64,000 nucleotides of DNA. It comes from Cellulophaga baltica. GTDB lineage: Bacteria > Bacteroidota > Bacteroidia > Flavobacteriales > Flavobacteriaceae. Under the pieces are notes generated by a model, which worked only from the letters and a program-made list of their open reading frames with translations, did not search any database and had not been told where the DNA came from. This document shows, piece by piece, positions 1 through 9,769 of this stretch. Numbering within the stretch: position 1 is the first letter of the stretch; the number at the start of each line of letters is the position of its first letter. Location: contig NZ_JAHKQN010000035.1 in assembly GCF_018861125.1 (NCBI RefSeq), positions 62,001 through 126,000 on the forward strand, written 5' to 3'. A program made the position numbers and the translations under genes.

Positions 1-298
1 TATTACTTGATTGTCCGTTTTTGTGGAATCGAAATACATTAGCTTTTTCTTCTAATTCTTCTCTAACTGTTGTTGTATACCCAATTGAAATAGAATCTCC
101 GTAAATAAAAACATTAGGTAATTTCTTGTTAGGATCTACATACTTAAAAGCAACGCCTTTATTAGCAAGTTTTTTCCATGCTTCACGAGATATTTCTTCA
201 TCATAACTGCTTCCAAAAATATTTATCGAAGCACATGATGATGCACTTATTACAATACCAGATGCTCCTAAATATTTTACAAAATTTCTTCTATTCAT
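1..298 (-). CDS. SGNH/GDSL-type esterase, N-terminal part (cut by window edge)
   Basis: The first 99 residues, read from the ATG at 298, continue past the left edge of the window. The N-terminus carries a twin-arginine-like start (MNRRNF), a hydrophobic stretch and a lipobox ending at Cys22, so the product is probably an exported lipoprotein. A segment reading VFIYGDSISIGYT holds the GDS block I motif of SGNH hydrolases, with the nucleophilic Ser, followed by an FRFHKNGQSSN stretch. Family members are often carbohydrate esterases removing acetyl or other acyl groups, and that role would fit a PUL, but substrate cannot be read from this fragment. It lies 12 bp downstream of the GH30 gene and belongs to the same long operon. 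Confidence 0.75.
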   Translation of the reverse strand, partial: MNRRNFVKYLGASGIVISASSCASINIFGSSYDEEISREAWKKLANKGVAFKYVDPNKKLPNVFIYGDSISIGYTTTVREELEEKANVFRFHKNGQSSN

Positions 299-310
299 CT
301 TTATGATATT

Positions 311-1747
311 TTATAAGCTAACTGTAAAAGTGTTGAATGATTTAGCGTCAAGCAAAGCATTTATTTCTTTATCGTTAATCTTAAAGTTTAACTCACGGTT
401 TTGATCTTCGTTATTGTAAGTTAACACTACAACTTTATTTTCAGCTTCATTATAAAATACAATTGTATCATCATCACCACCAGTTGCTGCTAATTTTACT
501 GATCCTGGTGCTACGTAAGCACTTAAATGTTTCATTAAATAAAACTCCGGATTGTAAGTAATTGCTTTTGTTTTACTATCGATAGAAATCATAGAATTTT
601 GTTTCCAACCCCATTGACTTTTACCTGTTTCATCTAAAACCATATTCCAGTACATGTATGAATTTGCACCATTTTTAAAATAATGTTTCATTAAATCAAA
701 GGTATGTTCTGCAGCTTTCCAATCATTAGAGCCATCACCACATTCTGTTTCTGTCTGCATTAGTTCCATTTCTGGATATTTTGCATGAACACCCTCAATA
801 GCACCTTTACCTGCCCATTGAAAACCAACACCAGTAACGTAATTTTTCGTGTTTTTATATTCTAATACATTTTCAACTCTTTCAATTTGTGGACGTTCAA
901 CAGTACCTAACCAAATTTCAGTATCTAAACCATCAGTTTTAAATTTAGGGCCTAAATAATCTGCAATAAAAATTCCTAAATCTTGAGGTTTCCAAACACA
1001 TGATGGAAAGTTTTGTGCCGAATTATATTCGTTTTGAACATGTACCGCTCCTATTTCAATACCCTCTGCTGCATATGCTTGTACAAACTTTGAAAAGTAT
1101 AATGCATAAGATTCGAAATATTCTGGCTCTGTAATAAAACGAGAAACCAATTCTTCCGTATTGCTCAACTCTAAAGGCAAATCATTAAATTCTGGATTTG
1201 CTTTACACGCATAATGCTTGCTATGTTTCATCCAAGATGGTGGACACCAGGGTGAAGCCCAAACAGCAATATCTGGGTTTATTTTTTGTGCTTCTTTAAT
1301 ATATGGAATTAAACGTTTTTTATCACGATCAATAGAAAAGTTTTCCATTGCAAAATCACCATCCGTTTCATTAAAACTATACCAGTCTACCGCATAGTCA
1401 TTAGCACCAATTGGCATTCTAAAAAGATTGAACTTACAACCTGTTTCTTGACTTACTAAATCATTTAATATTTGTTGTTTTTCTTCAGGAGTAACCATTC
1501 CTAAAGCATCCCAACCTAATTCATTAAAACAACCACCAAAACCAGTAATTTCTTGCTCTTGATTTTCAGTGTTGACAGTAATAGCAATATCAGAAGTTAT
1601 TTCTCCTTCTCTTTCTATATATTTCTTATCATTCCAAACATTATCTTCTGTACTACTAACCCATGAAACAGCTAGAGCTTTTTCCTCTTCTTTACAGGCT
1701 GTAAAAACAACAACTATAATTAACAGTAAACTTTTTAAAATTTTCAT
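311..1747 (-). CDS. GH30 family glycoside hydrolase (lipoprotein)
   Basis: 478 residues with a lipoprotein signal (lipobox FTAC, Cys18), so probably on the outer membrane or periplasmic face. The sequence follows GH30 throughout: GFGGCFNELGWDAL near residue 69, NLFRMPIGANDY near 107, WASPWCPPSWMK near 163, the acid/base Glu240 in VHVQNEYNS and the likely nucleophile Glu333 in MQTETECG. GH30 enzymes are retaining hydrolases of beta-glucosides, beta-1,6-glucans, beta-xylosides or beta-fucosides; I cannot assign the subfamily by eye. It sits 8 bp downstream of a GH3 gene. A second, divergent GH30 is at 17137-18531, also beside a GH3 gene, so GH30 plus GH3 looks like a repeated pairing. Exo-action on beta-linked glucose or xylose side chains is plausible but inferred. 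Confidence 0.9.
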   Translation of the reverse strand: MKILKSLLLIIVVVFTACKEEEKALAVSWVSSTEDNVWNDKKYIEREGEITSDIAITVNTENQEQEITGFGGCFNELGWDALGMVTPEEKQQILNDLVSQETGCKFNLFRMPIGANDYAVDWYSFNETDGDFAMENFSIDRDKKRLIPYIKEAQKINPDIAVWASPWCPPSWMKHSKHYACKANPEFNDLPLELSNTEELVSRFITEPEYFESYALYFSKFVQAYAAEGIEIGAVHVQNEYNSAQNFPSCVWKPQDLGIFIADYLGPKFKTDGLDTEIWLGTVERPQIERVENVLEYKNTKNYVTGVGFQWAGKGAIEGVHAKYPEMELMQTETECGDGSNDWKAAEHTFDLMKHYFKNGANSYMYWNMVLDETGKSQWGWKQNSMISIDSKTKAITYNPEFYLMKHLSAYVAPGSVKLAATGGDDDTIVFYNEAENKVVVLTYNNEDQNRELNFKINDKEINALLDAKSFNTFTVSL

Positions 1748-1755
1748 ATACTTTT

Positions 1756-4446
1756 TTATTTTACAGTTAAAATTTCTCTTAAACGAATATCTTTTGATGA
1801 AGCACCTATCATTATTCTAAAATCACCTGCTTCTACTAATCTTTTTAAATCTTTATCTAACATTGAAAGCTCATTCGGACCTAATTCAAAAGTCACTTTT
1901 TGAGACTCTCCTGCCTTTAAGTAAATACGTGTAAAACCTTTTAATTCTTTTATTGGTCTTGACACTGATGCTAACTCATCACGGATATACATTTGTACTA
2001 CCTCATCACCCGCAACTGCACCATTATTTTTAACAGTACAAGTCACTTTAATTTTTTCAGTTGGTGCAATATTATTTTTACTAAATTCTAAATCTGAATA
2101 TTCAAAATTTGTATAGCTTAAACCGTAACCAAATGGGAATAATGGTTGACCAGTTAAGTTATGATAGTTATCACCTCTACCTGTCGGTTTATTGTTATAG
2201 TATAAGGGACATTGCGCTTCATCGACTGGAAAAGTTATAGGTAAACGCCCTGCTGGGTTTTCATCCCCAAAAAGAATATCTGCAAAACCATTTCCTCCAT
2301 TTTCACCAGCATACCAAGCCATAATAATACCATCAACATCATTAATCCAGTTTGCCATAGTAATAGCACTACCACCAACTAAAACTACAACCGTAGGCTT
2401 TCCTGTTTTAGCAACTGCTTTTATCAGTTCTTCTTGGTGACCTGGTAATGCTAATAAGGCACGATCTCTGAATTCACCTTCGTGAATACCTGCAAAAACT
2501 ACAGCTACATCACTTTTTTTAGCTACAGCTACAGCATCTTCGATTTCTTTTTTCCATTCATCTTGAATATCAGCATCCCAAACTAATTTAAATTTTGCAT
2601 TTCCTGCAGATTCATAAAATTCAATGTTCACATCATACTCTTTTCCTTTTTCAAAAGAAAACTCTTTTAATGTAGTGTTGTATGATTGCTTTTGCCAATT
2701 ATCAATAAGTAATTTACCATCTAAATACATACGGTAACCATCATTACCTTCAATACCAATATTAAAAACACCTGTTTTAGTTGCTTTAATTTTACCTGTC
2801 CAACGAACAGAAAACCAATCGTATGGTAAATCTTCATGTGGAGAAAAAAGCGTCCATCCAAAGCTTACTTTTTTATCAATACGTTCTACTTTTGGTTTTC
2901 CACTTAATTTAATATTATCAAAATAATCACCTTTTAATCCCTCTACGTTTTTACCTTCACTCATCGTAGATAAATTAACAGACGCAATGGGTTTATATTT
3001 TACTTCAGTTAATGCAACACCTTCTGCATATTCAATATTTTCTTTTCCAATTTTACTAGCAACACCATCGTACATAGAAACTAAATCATTACCTGGTCCG
3101 CTATAACCTCCTAATCTTACCGTTTTTACATCGTGACCAATAAGTGCTACTTTTTGAGACGATTTATTAACTGGTAATGTTTGGTTCTCATTTTTTAATA
3201 ACACCATTGATTTTGAAGCCGCTTTTTTAGCCAATTCACGGTGTGTTTTATGACCATTCCAAATTTTTGCTTGTTTCGCATTAACATAAGGATCTTCAAA
3301 TAAACCTAATTCAAATTTTGCTCTTAAAACTCTACTTACTGCTTCATCAATGGCTTTAATGTCAACCATCCCTTTTTCATATGCTTCCCAAAACAAAGGA
3401 AAGTGATTGTAATTGGTTTGAAACATAACATCTAAACCTGCTTCAACAGCATCTTCTGTAGCTTCAGCATAATTAGCCGCTGTAAAGTGTAATACATTTG
3501 CTCCACCAGTAGCACCTGCGTCGGAAATTACAAAGCCATTAAAACCCCACTCATCTTTAAGTTTATCACGTAACAACCATTCATTTGATGTACAAGGTGT
3601 ACCGTCTAATGAGTTATAAGATGTCATTACTGAACGTGCACCTGCTTCTTTAAAAACAGCTTTAAATGCTGGGAAATAAATTTCTTCTAACAAACGCTCA
3701 TTAAAACTAATTGGGTAACTATCACGACCACCTGCACCAACATTGGCTACAAAGTGTTTTGGTGTTGTAATCACCCCTGCATTTTCAAACTGACTAATAA
3801 ATGCAACTCCCATTTGTGTTGTTAAGTATGGATCTTCACCATACGTTTCTTCTACACGCCCCCAACGTACATCGCGAGCTATGTTTAATACTGGAGATAG
3901 TATTTGACGAATACCTCTTGTTTTTGTCTCTTTAGTAATTGCGCTTGCAACATCACCGACTAAATCAGTATCCCAAGTTGATGCTAATGCAATTGCTTGA
4001 GGAAAAGTTGTTGCACCACCACGAGCTAAACCGTGTAATGCTTCGTTAAAAGGAATAATTGGTATACCCAAACGCGTTTCTTCTAAAAAGTATTTTTGAA
4101 GATCGTTAATCTCATTGGCCATGCTTTCTGCAGTACCTGCAGTTCCGTAATCCATGATTTGTTCGGCAGCATTATCATTTTTACCTTTTGATGAAATTTG
4201 AAAACCGAAAATACCATGTTTTAATTTATCTTTCCCAATACTCAAATCACCCGGAATCATAAACATTTGCCAGAACTTTTCTTCTAGAGTCATTCTACTT
4301 AACAAATCGCTTACGCGTTCTTCAACAGAGAGCTTTGGATTTTTATATGGCGGATCTTTTTTAGTAGTAAAGGCTAGTGAAATTGCGATAATTCCACCCA
4401 AAACTACAGAAGTTAAAATCTGTTTTATTTTCATTTTCTTTTTCAT
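1756..4446 (-). CDS. GH3 family beta-glycosidase with PA14 insert
   Basis: 896 residues with an N-terminal signal peptide. The order is the GH3 TIM barrel (about 35-385), an alpha/beta sandwich domain interrupted by a PA14 domain (about 502-627, from GLKGDYF to KLVWDAD), and a C-terminal fibronectin-III-like domain. Barrel hallmarks include RWGRVEETYGEDPYL, TPKHFVAN and the nucleophile region GFVISDAGATGG with Asp309. PA14-bearing GH3 enzymes usually act as periplasmic exo-beta-glucosidases or beta-xylosidases, with the insert limiting aglycone length; which sugar is cut is not evident. The stop lies 8 bp before the GH30 start and the gene follows a sulfatase by 11 bp. The start MKKKMKIKQ contains a second in-frame Met at residue 5, which would give a more typical signal peptide. 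Xylose catabolism genes at 60-64 kb make xylosidase activity attractive. Confidence 0.92.
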   Translation of the reverse strand: MKKKMKIKQILTSVVLGGIIAISLAFTTKKDPPYKNPKLSVEERVSDLLSRMTLEEKFWQMFMIPGDLSIGKDKLKHGIFGFQISSKGKNDNAAEQIMDYGTAGTAESMANEINDLQKYFLEETRLGIPIIPFNEALHGLARGGATTFPQAIALASTWDTDLVGDVASAITKETKTRGIRQILSPVLNIARDVRWGRVEETYGEDPYLTTQMGVAFISQFENAGVITTPKHFVANVGAGGRDSYPISFNERLLEEIYFPAFKAVFKEAGARSVMTSYNSLDGTPCTSNEWLLRDKLKDEWGFNGFVISDAGATGGANVLHFTAANYAEATEDAVEAGLDVMFQTNYNHFPLFWEAYEKGMVDIKAIDEAVSRVLRAKFELGLFEDPYVNAKQAKIWNGHKTHRELAKKAASKSMVLLKNENQTLPVNKSSQKVALIGHDVKTVRLGGYSGPGNDLVSMYDGVASKIGKENIEYAEGVALTEVKYKPIASVNLSTMSEGKNVEGLKGDYFDNIKLSGKPKVERIDKKVSFGWTLFSPHEDLPYDWFSVRWTGKIKATKTGVFNIGIEGNDGYRMYLDGKLLIDNWQKQSYNTTLKEFSFEKGKEYDVNIEFYESAGNAKFKLVWDADIQDEWKKEIEDAVAVAKKSDVAVVFAGIHEGEFRDRALLALPGHQEELIKAVAKTGKPTVVVLVGGSAITMANWINDVDGIIMAWYAGENGGNGFADILFGDENPAGRLPITFPVDEAQCPLYYNNKPTGRGDNYHNLTGQPLFPFGYGLSYTNFEYSDLEFSKNNIAPTEKIKVTCTVKNNGAVAGDEVVQMYIRDELASVSRPIKELKGFTRIYLKAGESQKVTFELGPNELSMLDKDLKRLVEAGDFRIMIGASSKDIRLREILTVK

Positions 4447-4457
4447 GGGTTGATTTA

Positions 4458-6050
4458 CTAAAATTTATTCTCGTTTAAATTTTCTAATTGTGGCCAAGAG
4501 CTAGCTTCATCATTTTGTTGCTTTTCTCCTGTAGTACTTCTTCCGTTGTTTATGATTTTTAATAAATCTGCTTTGTACTCTTTAATTATTTCAGGGTGCT
4601 CTGCTTGCAAATTATGTTTTTCAGCTACGTCATATTTTACGTTATAGAGTTGCACTGCTGGTAATGTATCATAAATTGCTTTTTTAGTATTGATATTTGG
4701 GTAGCTCCATCCTCCAGAACCTTTACAAAAATTTACCTTGTAATCCCCTTTACGGTAAGCGAAGTCTCCACGAACAGAATGATGAATAATGCTTTCACGT
4801 TTTGGTTCATCGCTACTTAAATTAGTTGTTGATAAATGACTAAAGCTATCTTCAGCAACATTATCGGGTAAATCAACACCTATAACATCGGCAACTGTAG
4901 CATAAAAATCTGTTGTACAAAGTAATTGATCAGATTTTGAAGCTGTAATTTTATTTTTCCAAGACATGATGTAAGGTACACGATGTCCGCCTTCATATAT
5001 ATCAGATTTTGTTCCTCGATACACATAACTTGGATTATGGTCTTTGCTTTTTAATTGTTTAAAGTTTGCCGTTGGTGAACAACCATTATCACTTGTAAAC
5101 ACAATTAATGTATTTTCCGCAATGCCGTTTGCTTCTAGAGCTTTTGTTACTTCACCTACTACCCAGTCAACCATAATAACAAAATCGGCATACGGATTAT
5201 CTAAATTACTCGTACCTTGAAACTCTGCTGTTGGAAGAATTGGGGTGTGTGGTGCCGGAAGTGGCATATATACAAAAAATGGCTTGTCACTTTTAGCATT
5301 TTCACCAATATAACTTACAGTATGTTTTGTAATTTCTGGTAACGCTTGTTCGTGTTCAAAATCATCAGCAGTTAGCCCTTTTCTCCAAGTGCCTTGTTTG
5401 GTTTTACCTTTAGTTAATTTTGTTGGTACGCTTGTTGGTATATCGTTTTCTACCCAAACATAAGGTGGCATATCTAAAGAGCCACAAAAACCATAACTAT
5501 AATCAAAACCATGTGTATTGGGGCCATTCTTAATTGGTGTTGTAAAATCCACTACCGGTCTAGATTTTAAATTATCAATATCTAAACCAAGAGAATCTGG
5601 TTGTCTAATATCCCAGTCCCAACCCATATGCCATTTACCAATAAAAGCGGTATTGTAGCCATTGTTTTTTAATAAATCTGCAACTGTTGAACGTTCTGGC
5701 TGAATTAAGGACTTAGAGTAACCACTTACCACACCTTGTTTAAGGCTAGTTCTCCAATTATAACGACCTGTTAAAATACTATATCGTGTTGGTGTACAAA
5801 CAGCAGAACTAGTATGGGCATCAGTATACATAACACCATCAGAAGCTAAATTATCAATATTTGGAGTTTGTATTTTTGAATTTTTATTATAAATAGATAC
5901 ATCTCCATAACCTAAATCATCTGCCAAAATATAAATGATATTTGGTTTTGCAACAGTACTCTTCTTCTCTTTGTTTATTGGATTTTTATCTTTACAAGAA
6001 AAGAGAAAGATACTTATTATGGTTATCTGTAAGATGCTTTTAAAAGACAT
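4458..6050 (-). CDS. type I sulfatase (S1), lipoprotein
   Basis: 530 residues, lipobox FSC at Cys19. The formylglycine motif is CTPTR, with the modified residue at Cys85 (SSAVCTPTRYSILTGRY), in the Thr rather than Ser form. The metal-binding pair is in ILADDLGYGD (Asp44, Asp45) and a second metal segment is IVFTSDNGCSP. An insert around residues 190-240 (GFCGSLDMPPYVWVEND) resembles the arylsulfatase A/B-like group. The product would hydrolyse sulfate esters on a sugar in the periplasm or at the cell surface. Its ATG overlaps the upstream sulfatase stop (TAATG at 6048-6052), so the two are probably translationally coupled. The sugar and sulfate position are not predictable here. Confidence 0.93.
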   Translation of the reverse strand: MSFKSILQITIISIFLFSCKDKNPINKEKKSTVAKPNIIYILADDLGYGDVSIYNKNSKIQTPNIDNLASDGVMYTDAHTSSAVCTPTRYSILTGRYNWRTSLKQGVVSGYSKSLIQPERSTVADLLKNNGYNTAFIGKWHMGWDWDIRQPDSLGLDIDNLKSRPVVDFTTPIKNGPNTHGFDYSYGFCGSLDMPPYVWVENDIPTSVPTKLTKGKTKQGTWRKGLTADDFEHEQALPEITKHTVSYIGENAKSDKPFFVYMPLPAPHTPILPTAEFQGTSNLDNPYADFVIMVDWVVGEVTKALEANGIAENTLIVFTSDNGCSPTANFKQLKSKDHNPSYVYRGTKSDIYEGGHRVPYIMSWKNKITASKSDQLLCTTDFYATVADVIGVDLPDNVAEDSFSHLSTTNLSSDEPKRESIIHHSVRGDFAYRKGDYKVNFCKGSGGWSYPNINTKKAIYDTLPAVQLYNVKYDVAEKHNLQAEHPEIIKEYKADLLKIINNGRSTTGEKQQNDEASSWPQLENLNENKF

Positions 6051-7426
6051 TATTTTGTTCTTAAGTGTTGTTGATTTCTTTTATTTTGATCTAATTCTTC
6101 ATCAAAATTCGTCATCATTTTTTTTAGTTTTTTTACTATTTTAGGGTGTTCTGATGCTAAATTATGTTGTTCTGATATATCGTTTTTTAAATTGTAAAGC
6201 GCCACATTATCTTCTACTATTCTCAATTTCCAATCTCCTTTTCTTACAGCTTCTAATCTAGAATCTAGATAATAGTAAAATCCTCCCTTATTATAAGGTG
6301 ATTTTTTATTGCTTTTTCCTGATAATAATGGCCATATGTTTTTACCATCAATCTTTTCTTTTGGTAAATCTGCACTGGTCAAATATGCTAACGTTGGCAA
6401 AATATCAATAGTTGAAGCTACTTCATCTGTTACTGTAGAAGGTGCGATTTTTCCTTTCCATTGAGCAATCATTGGCACTCGAAATCCTCCTTCAAAAGTT
6501 TCGTGTTTTTGCCCTCTTAATGGTAATGCACTACCACCCTGTTCTCCTTTTGATGTCCAAGGTCCGTTATCTGAAGTAAAAATTATCAATGTATTTTCAT
6601 CTAAACCTTGTTGTTTTAAAGTGTTTAAAATTTCACCAACACTCCAATCTATTTCTTCTACAGCATCACCATACAAACCTCTTTTACTTTTACCTTTAAA
6701 ATTCTCTGAGGCATATAAAGGTACGTGTGGCATAGAATGTGCCAAATACAGAAAAAAGTTTTCATTTTTATTTTTAGTAATAAAATTAATAGCCTGTTCT
6801 GTATAGCGTTTTGTTATGTTTGATTGATTTACTGGGTATTCAACAATCTCATCCTGATTCATTAAAGGTACTTTTCCACCTCTCCATTTTTTTTCTTTAA
6901 GGCTATCTAAAGTCATGTCCTCTCTAAAAACTATTTTTTGAGATATTTTAGCATTTGGATTTACAGACATATCATTACTAAACGGAATACCATAATACCT
7001 ATCAAAACCTTGTGATGTTGGTAAATACTGCTGTTGATCTCCCAAATGCCACTTACCTATGCATGCTGTAACATAATTTTTAGTTTTTAGCATGTTGGCA
7101 ATTGTAGTCTCTTCATTACTCAACCCTCCAGGAAGGTTTGGCCATAATACTTTAGGTACACCCACACGAGGAGGGTATGCGCCTGTTAACAAAGCTGCTC
7201 TTGACGGCGAACATACAGAAGATGCCGCATAAAAGTCAGTAAATTTTATACCTTCTTTTGCCATATTATCTAGATTTGGCGTACTAATCAATGGCGAACC
7301 AAAAACCCCAACATCTTGATACCCTTGATCATCTGTAAAAATGATAATTATATTAGGATTATCTTGTGCAAATACTCCTATATTAAAACCTAAAATAGTA
7401 ATTATTATGCCTATTATCAGCTTCAT
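6050..7426 (-). CDS. type I sulfatase (S1), secreted
   Basis: 458 residues with a Sec signal peptide ending near FAQ at residue 21 and no lipobox, so probably soluble periplasmic or further exported. FGly motif CSPSR with Cys72, in SSVCSPSRAALLTGAY. Metal ligands are Asp32 and Asp33 in IFTDDQGYQDVG and the distal IFTSDNGPWTSKG. The C-terminal NDISEQHNLASEHP stretch is typical of bacterial S1 sulfatases. This is a compact single-domain form. It is coupled by a TAATG overlap to the next sulfatase and follows the GH95 fucosidase by 21 bp, suggesting that desulfation and defucosylation are produced together. Confidence 0.93.
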   Translation of the reverse strand: MKLIIGIIITILGFNIGVFAQDNPNIIIIFTDDQGYQDVGVFGSPLISTPNLDNMAKEGIKFTDFYAASSVCSPSRAALLTGAYPPRVGVPKVLWPNLPGGLSNEETTIANMLKTKNYVTACIGKWHLGDQQQYLPTSQGFDRYYGIPFSNDMSVNPNAKISQKIVFREDMTLDSLKEKKWRGGKVPLMNQDEIVEYPVNQSNITKRYTEQAINFITKNKNENFFLYLAHSMPHVPLYASENFKGKSKRGLYGDAVEEIDWSVGEILNTLKQQGLDENTLIIFTSDNGPWTSKGEQGGSALPLRGQKHETFEGGFRVPMIAQWKGKIAPSTVTDEVASTIDILPTLAYLTSADLPKEKIDGKNIWPLLSGKSNKKSPYNKGGFYYYLDSRLEAVRKGDWKLRIVEDNVALYNLKNDISEQHNLASEHPKIVKKLKKMMTNFDEELDQNKRNQQHLRTK

Positions 7427-7447
7427 AAAATCTGTTCTTTTAACTAT

Positions 7448-9760
7448 TTATTTTTTATTTAAAGCACGATCAAACGTATACGTTTTTCCTGCTTCTGTTT
7501 CAAATTCTATTTCTTTGCCTTTATAAACCAGTTTACAATTTTGGCCTTTTTTAGAAGTAACCTTTACTGTTTTTAATTCAGAATTCCCCCATTCAAACGA
7601 CAATTCAAAACCGCCTCTAGCAACTATACCTGAAACACTACCTTTTGTTAGCGTTTTAGGTAATGCTGGTAATATTTCTATTTTACCTAAATGACTTTGT
7701 AAAATCATCTCTAAAATTCCTGAAGCTCCTCCAAAATTCCCATCAATTTGAAAAGGTGGATGTGCATCAAATAAATTTGGATATGATCCACCACCTACTT
7801 TTCCGTTAGGCCTTTCAGCTGGGCTCAATAATTTATTTAGTAATTTGTATGAATGGTCGCCATCTTTAAAACGAGACCAGAAATTAACTTTCCAAGCTAA
7901 ACTCCAACCTGTACCATTATCTCCTCTATATTCTAATGATTGTTTGGCCGCTTTCATTAATTCTGGAGTTTCCTCATAATTAATTTCATTTCCAGGGTAA
8001 ACAGCCCAAAGGTGTGATACATGTCTGTGATGACTTTCAGGATCGTCCTTGTCTTCTAACCACTCTTGCAATTGCCCATGTTTACCAATTTTATTTGGTG
8101 CTATCTTAGGAATCATAACTGCTAGTTCTTTTGAAAAATCTTCATCGATTTTTAAAATTGCACTAGCCTCAATAATACTTTTAAACAAAGCTCTTATTAT
8201 TTGATGATCCATTGTTGGACCAGCAACTAAACCTCCTATTTCGGGTGAGTTTGAAGGTGAACTTATTAAATACCCTGTTTTTTCATCTTCGTATAAAAAT
8301 TCAGAATAGAACCTTGCTGCATCACGCATTAAGTGATAATTCTCTTTTAAAAATTCTTTATCTTGAGTAAATAAGTAATGTTCCCATATATGTGAACTCA
8401 ACCAACCTGCCCCACCTAACCAAATACCGTGATGGGAAGCATTTACTGGAGCAGCACCTCTCCAGATATCAACATTATGATGAACAATCCATCCATCAGC
8501 ATCATATTGTTCTTTAGCTACAGTTTTTCCTGTTTTAGAAATATCTTCAATAAAATCAAATAATGGCTCGTGACACTCACTTAAATTAGCTATTTCAACT
8601 GGCCAATAATTCATTTCTAAATTAATATTTGTTGTATAGCTACTAAACCAAGGTGGGTTTAATTTATCATTCCAAATACCTTGTAGCGTTGCTGGCTTAC
8701 TACCAGGACGACTACTAGCTATCATCAAATAACGCGCATATTGTACATACAATGCTACAAATTGAGGATCATCAGGATTAGTTGAAAAATCTAATAATCT
8801 TTTATCTGTAGCTGTTTTTGACTTACCATTATCACCTAAGTCTAATTCAAAACGATTGTATAATGATTGGTAATCTTCAATATGCTTCTTCTTTGTTTTT
8901 TTATATTTTTCTGATGCTACATTAGCTAAAATCTCATCTACTATTTTATTTGGGTTACCAGTTACATCATTAAAATCAATAAAATTTGTAGCCGCAGTCA
9001 AGTAGATGGTTGCTTTTGAAGCATCTGTTATTTGAAGTTTTCCGTTTACGGCTACAATAGTACCATTGGTTTTAATTTTTAGTGTTGCTACACCTCTTAA
9101 AGCTCCGTCTTTTACTTGTACTTCTAAAGTTTGTGTATTTCCGTTTGACTTTACTGATTTATCCTCATGTAAAGCATCTAACCACAACTTAAAATTTAAT
9201 GCTTTTGATTTACTTGATGTTAAGTTTACTGCTATAACTTGATCTGGGAAACTTGAAAAAACTTCTCTTTTATAATCAACTCCGTTTACCGTATAAGAAA
9301 CTTTACTAATAGCCTCTTCTACATCTAATTCTCTTTGGTAATTGGCAAAGTTTTCATGGCCATTAAAAGCAATATATAAATCTCCGAAAGGTTGATACGG
9401 TACTTGCTTTAATGGTTCACTCATAAATTCTTTTTGAGCTAAAGTCTGTGCTTCTAATTGCTTACCATCCGCAAGCAATTGTCTTATTTCAGCTAAGTAT
9501 TTACTTGCACCTTTATGCGCATAATCATGAGGTTTACCAGCCCATAATGTTTCTTGATTAAACTGAATATGTTCTTGAGTAACACCACCATAAACCATTG
9601 CTCCAAGACTACCATTACCAATTGGCAAAGCTTCAACCCATTTTTCTGCAGGCGAGTTATAAAACAGTTTCAAATCTTCCTGCGCTTGTATATTTTGTGT
9701 ACTAAAAAATGTAACAGCACAAAAACAACTTATAAATATATGTTTTGCTAATTTCTTCAT
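7448..9760 (-). CDS. GH95 alpha-L-fucosidase / alpha-L-galactosidase
   Basis: 770 residues with a signal peptide (cleavage near IQAQ, residue 27). The N-terminus is the GH95 signature: LFYNSPAEKWVEALPIGNG, then QFNQETLWAGKPHDY. In the (alpha/alpha)6 barrel I see TNINLEMNYWPVE, matching the segment with the catalytic Asn residues of characterised GH95 enzymes, SPSNSPEIGG with the acid Glu, and PPFQIDGNFGG with the conserved Asp. GH95 enzymes are inverting and usually release alpha-1,2-linked L-fucose, some L-galactose. The lysine-rich stretch around residues 285-295 is a local peculiarity. Together with GH29 and GH141 it makes fucose a central product of this locus, which agrees with the fucose transport and oxidation genes at 51.9-60 kb. 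Confidence 0.93.
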   Translation of the reverse strand: MKKLAKHIFISCFCAVTFFSTQNIQAQEDLKLFYNSPAEKWVEALPIGNGSLGAMVYGGVTQEHIQFNQETLWAGKPHDYAHKGASKYLAEIRQLLADGKQLEAQTLAQKEFMSEPLKQVPYQPFGDLYIAFNGHENFANYQRELDVEEAISKVSYTVNGVDYKREVFSSFPDQVIAVNLTSSKSKALNFKLWLDALHEDKSVKSNGNTQTLEVQVKDGALRGVATLKIKTNGTIVAVNGKLQITDASKATIYLTAATNFIDFNDVTGNPNKIVDEILANVASEKYKKTKKKHIEDYQSLYNRFELDLGDNGKSKTATDKRLLDFSTNPDDPQFVALYVQYARYLMIASSRPGSKPATLQGIWNDKLNPPWFSSYTTNINLEMNYWPVEIANLSECHEPLFDFIEDISKTGKTVAKEQYDADGWIVHHNVDIWRGAAPVNASHHGIWLGGAGWLSSHIWEHYLFTQDKEFLKENYHLMRDAARFYSEFLYEDEKTGYLISSPSNSPEIGGLVAGPTMDHQIIRALFKSIIEASAILKIDEDFSKELAVMIPKIAPNKIGKHGQLQEWLEDKDDPESHHRHVSHLWAVYPGNEINYEETPELMKAAKQSLEYRGDNGTGWSLAWKVNFWSRFKDGDHSYKLLNKLLSPAERPNGKVGGGSYPNLFDAHPPFQIDGNFGGASGILEMILQSHLGKIEILPALPKTLTKGSVSGIVARGGFELSFEWGNSELKTVKVTSKKGQNCKLVYKGKEIEFETEAGKTYTFDRALNKK

Positions 9761-9769
9761 ATTTTTTCT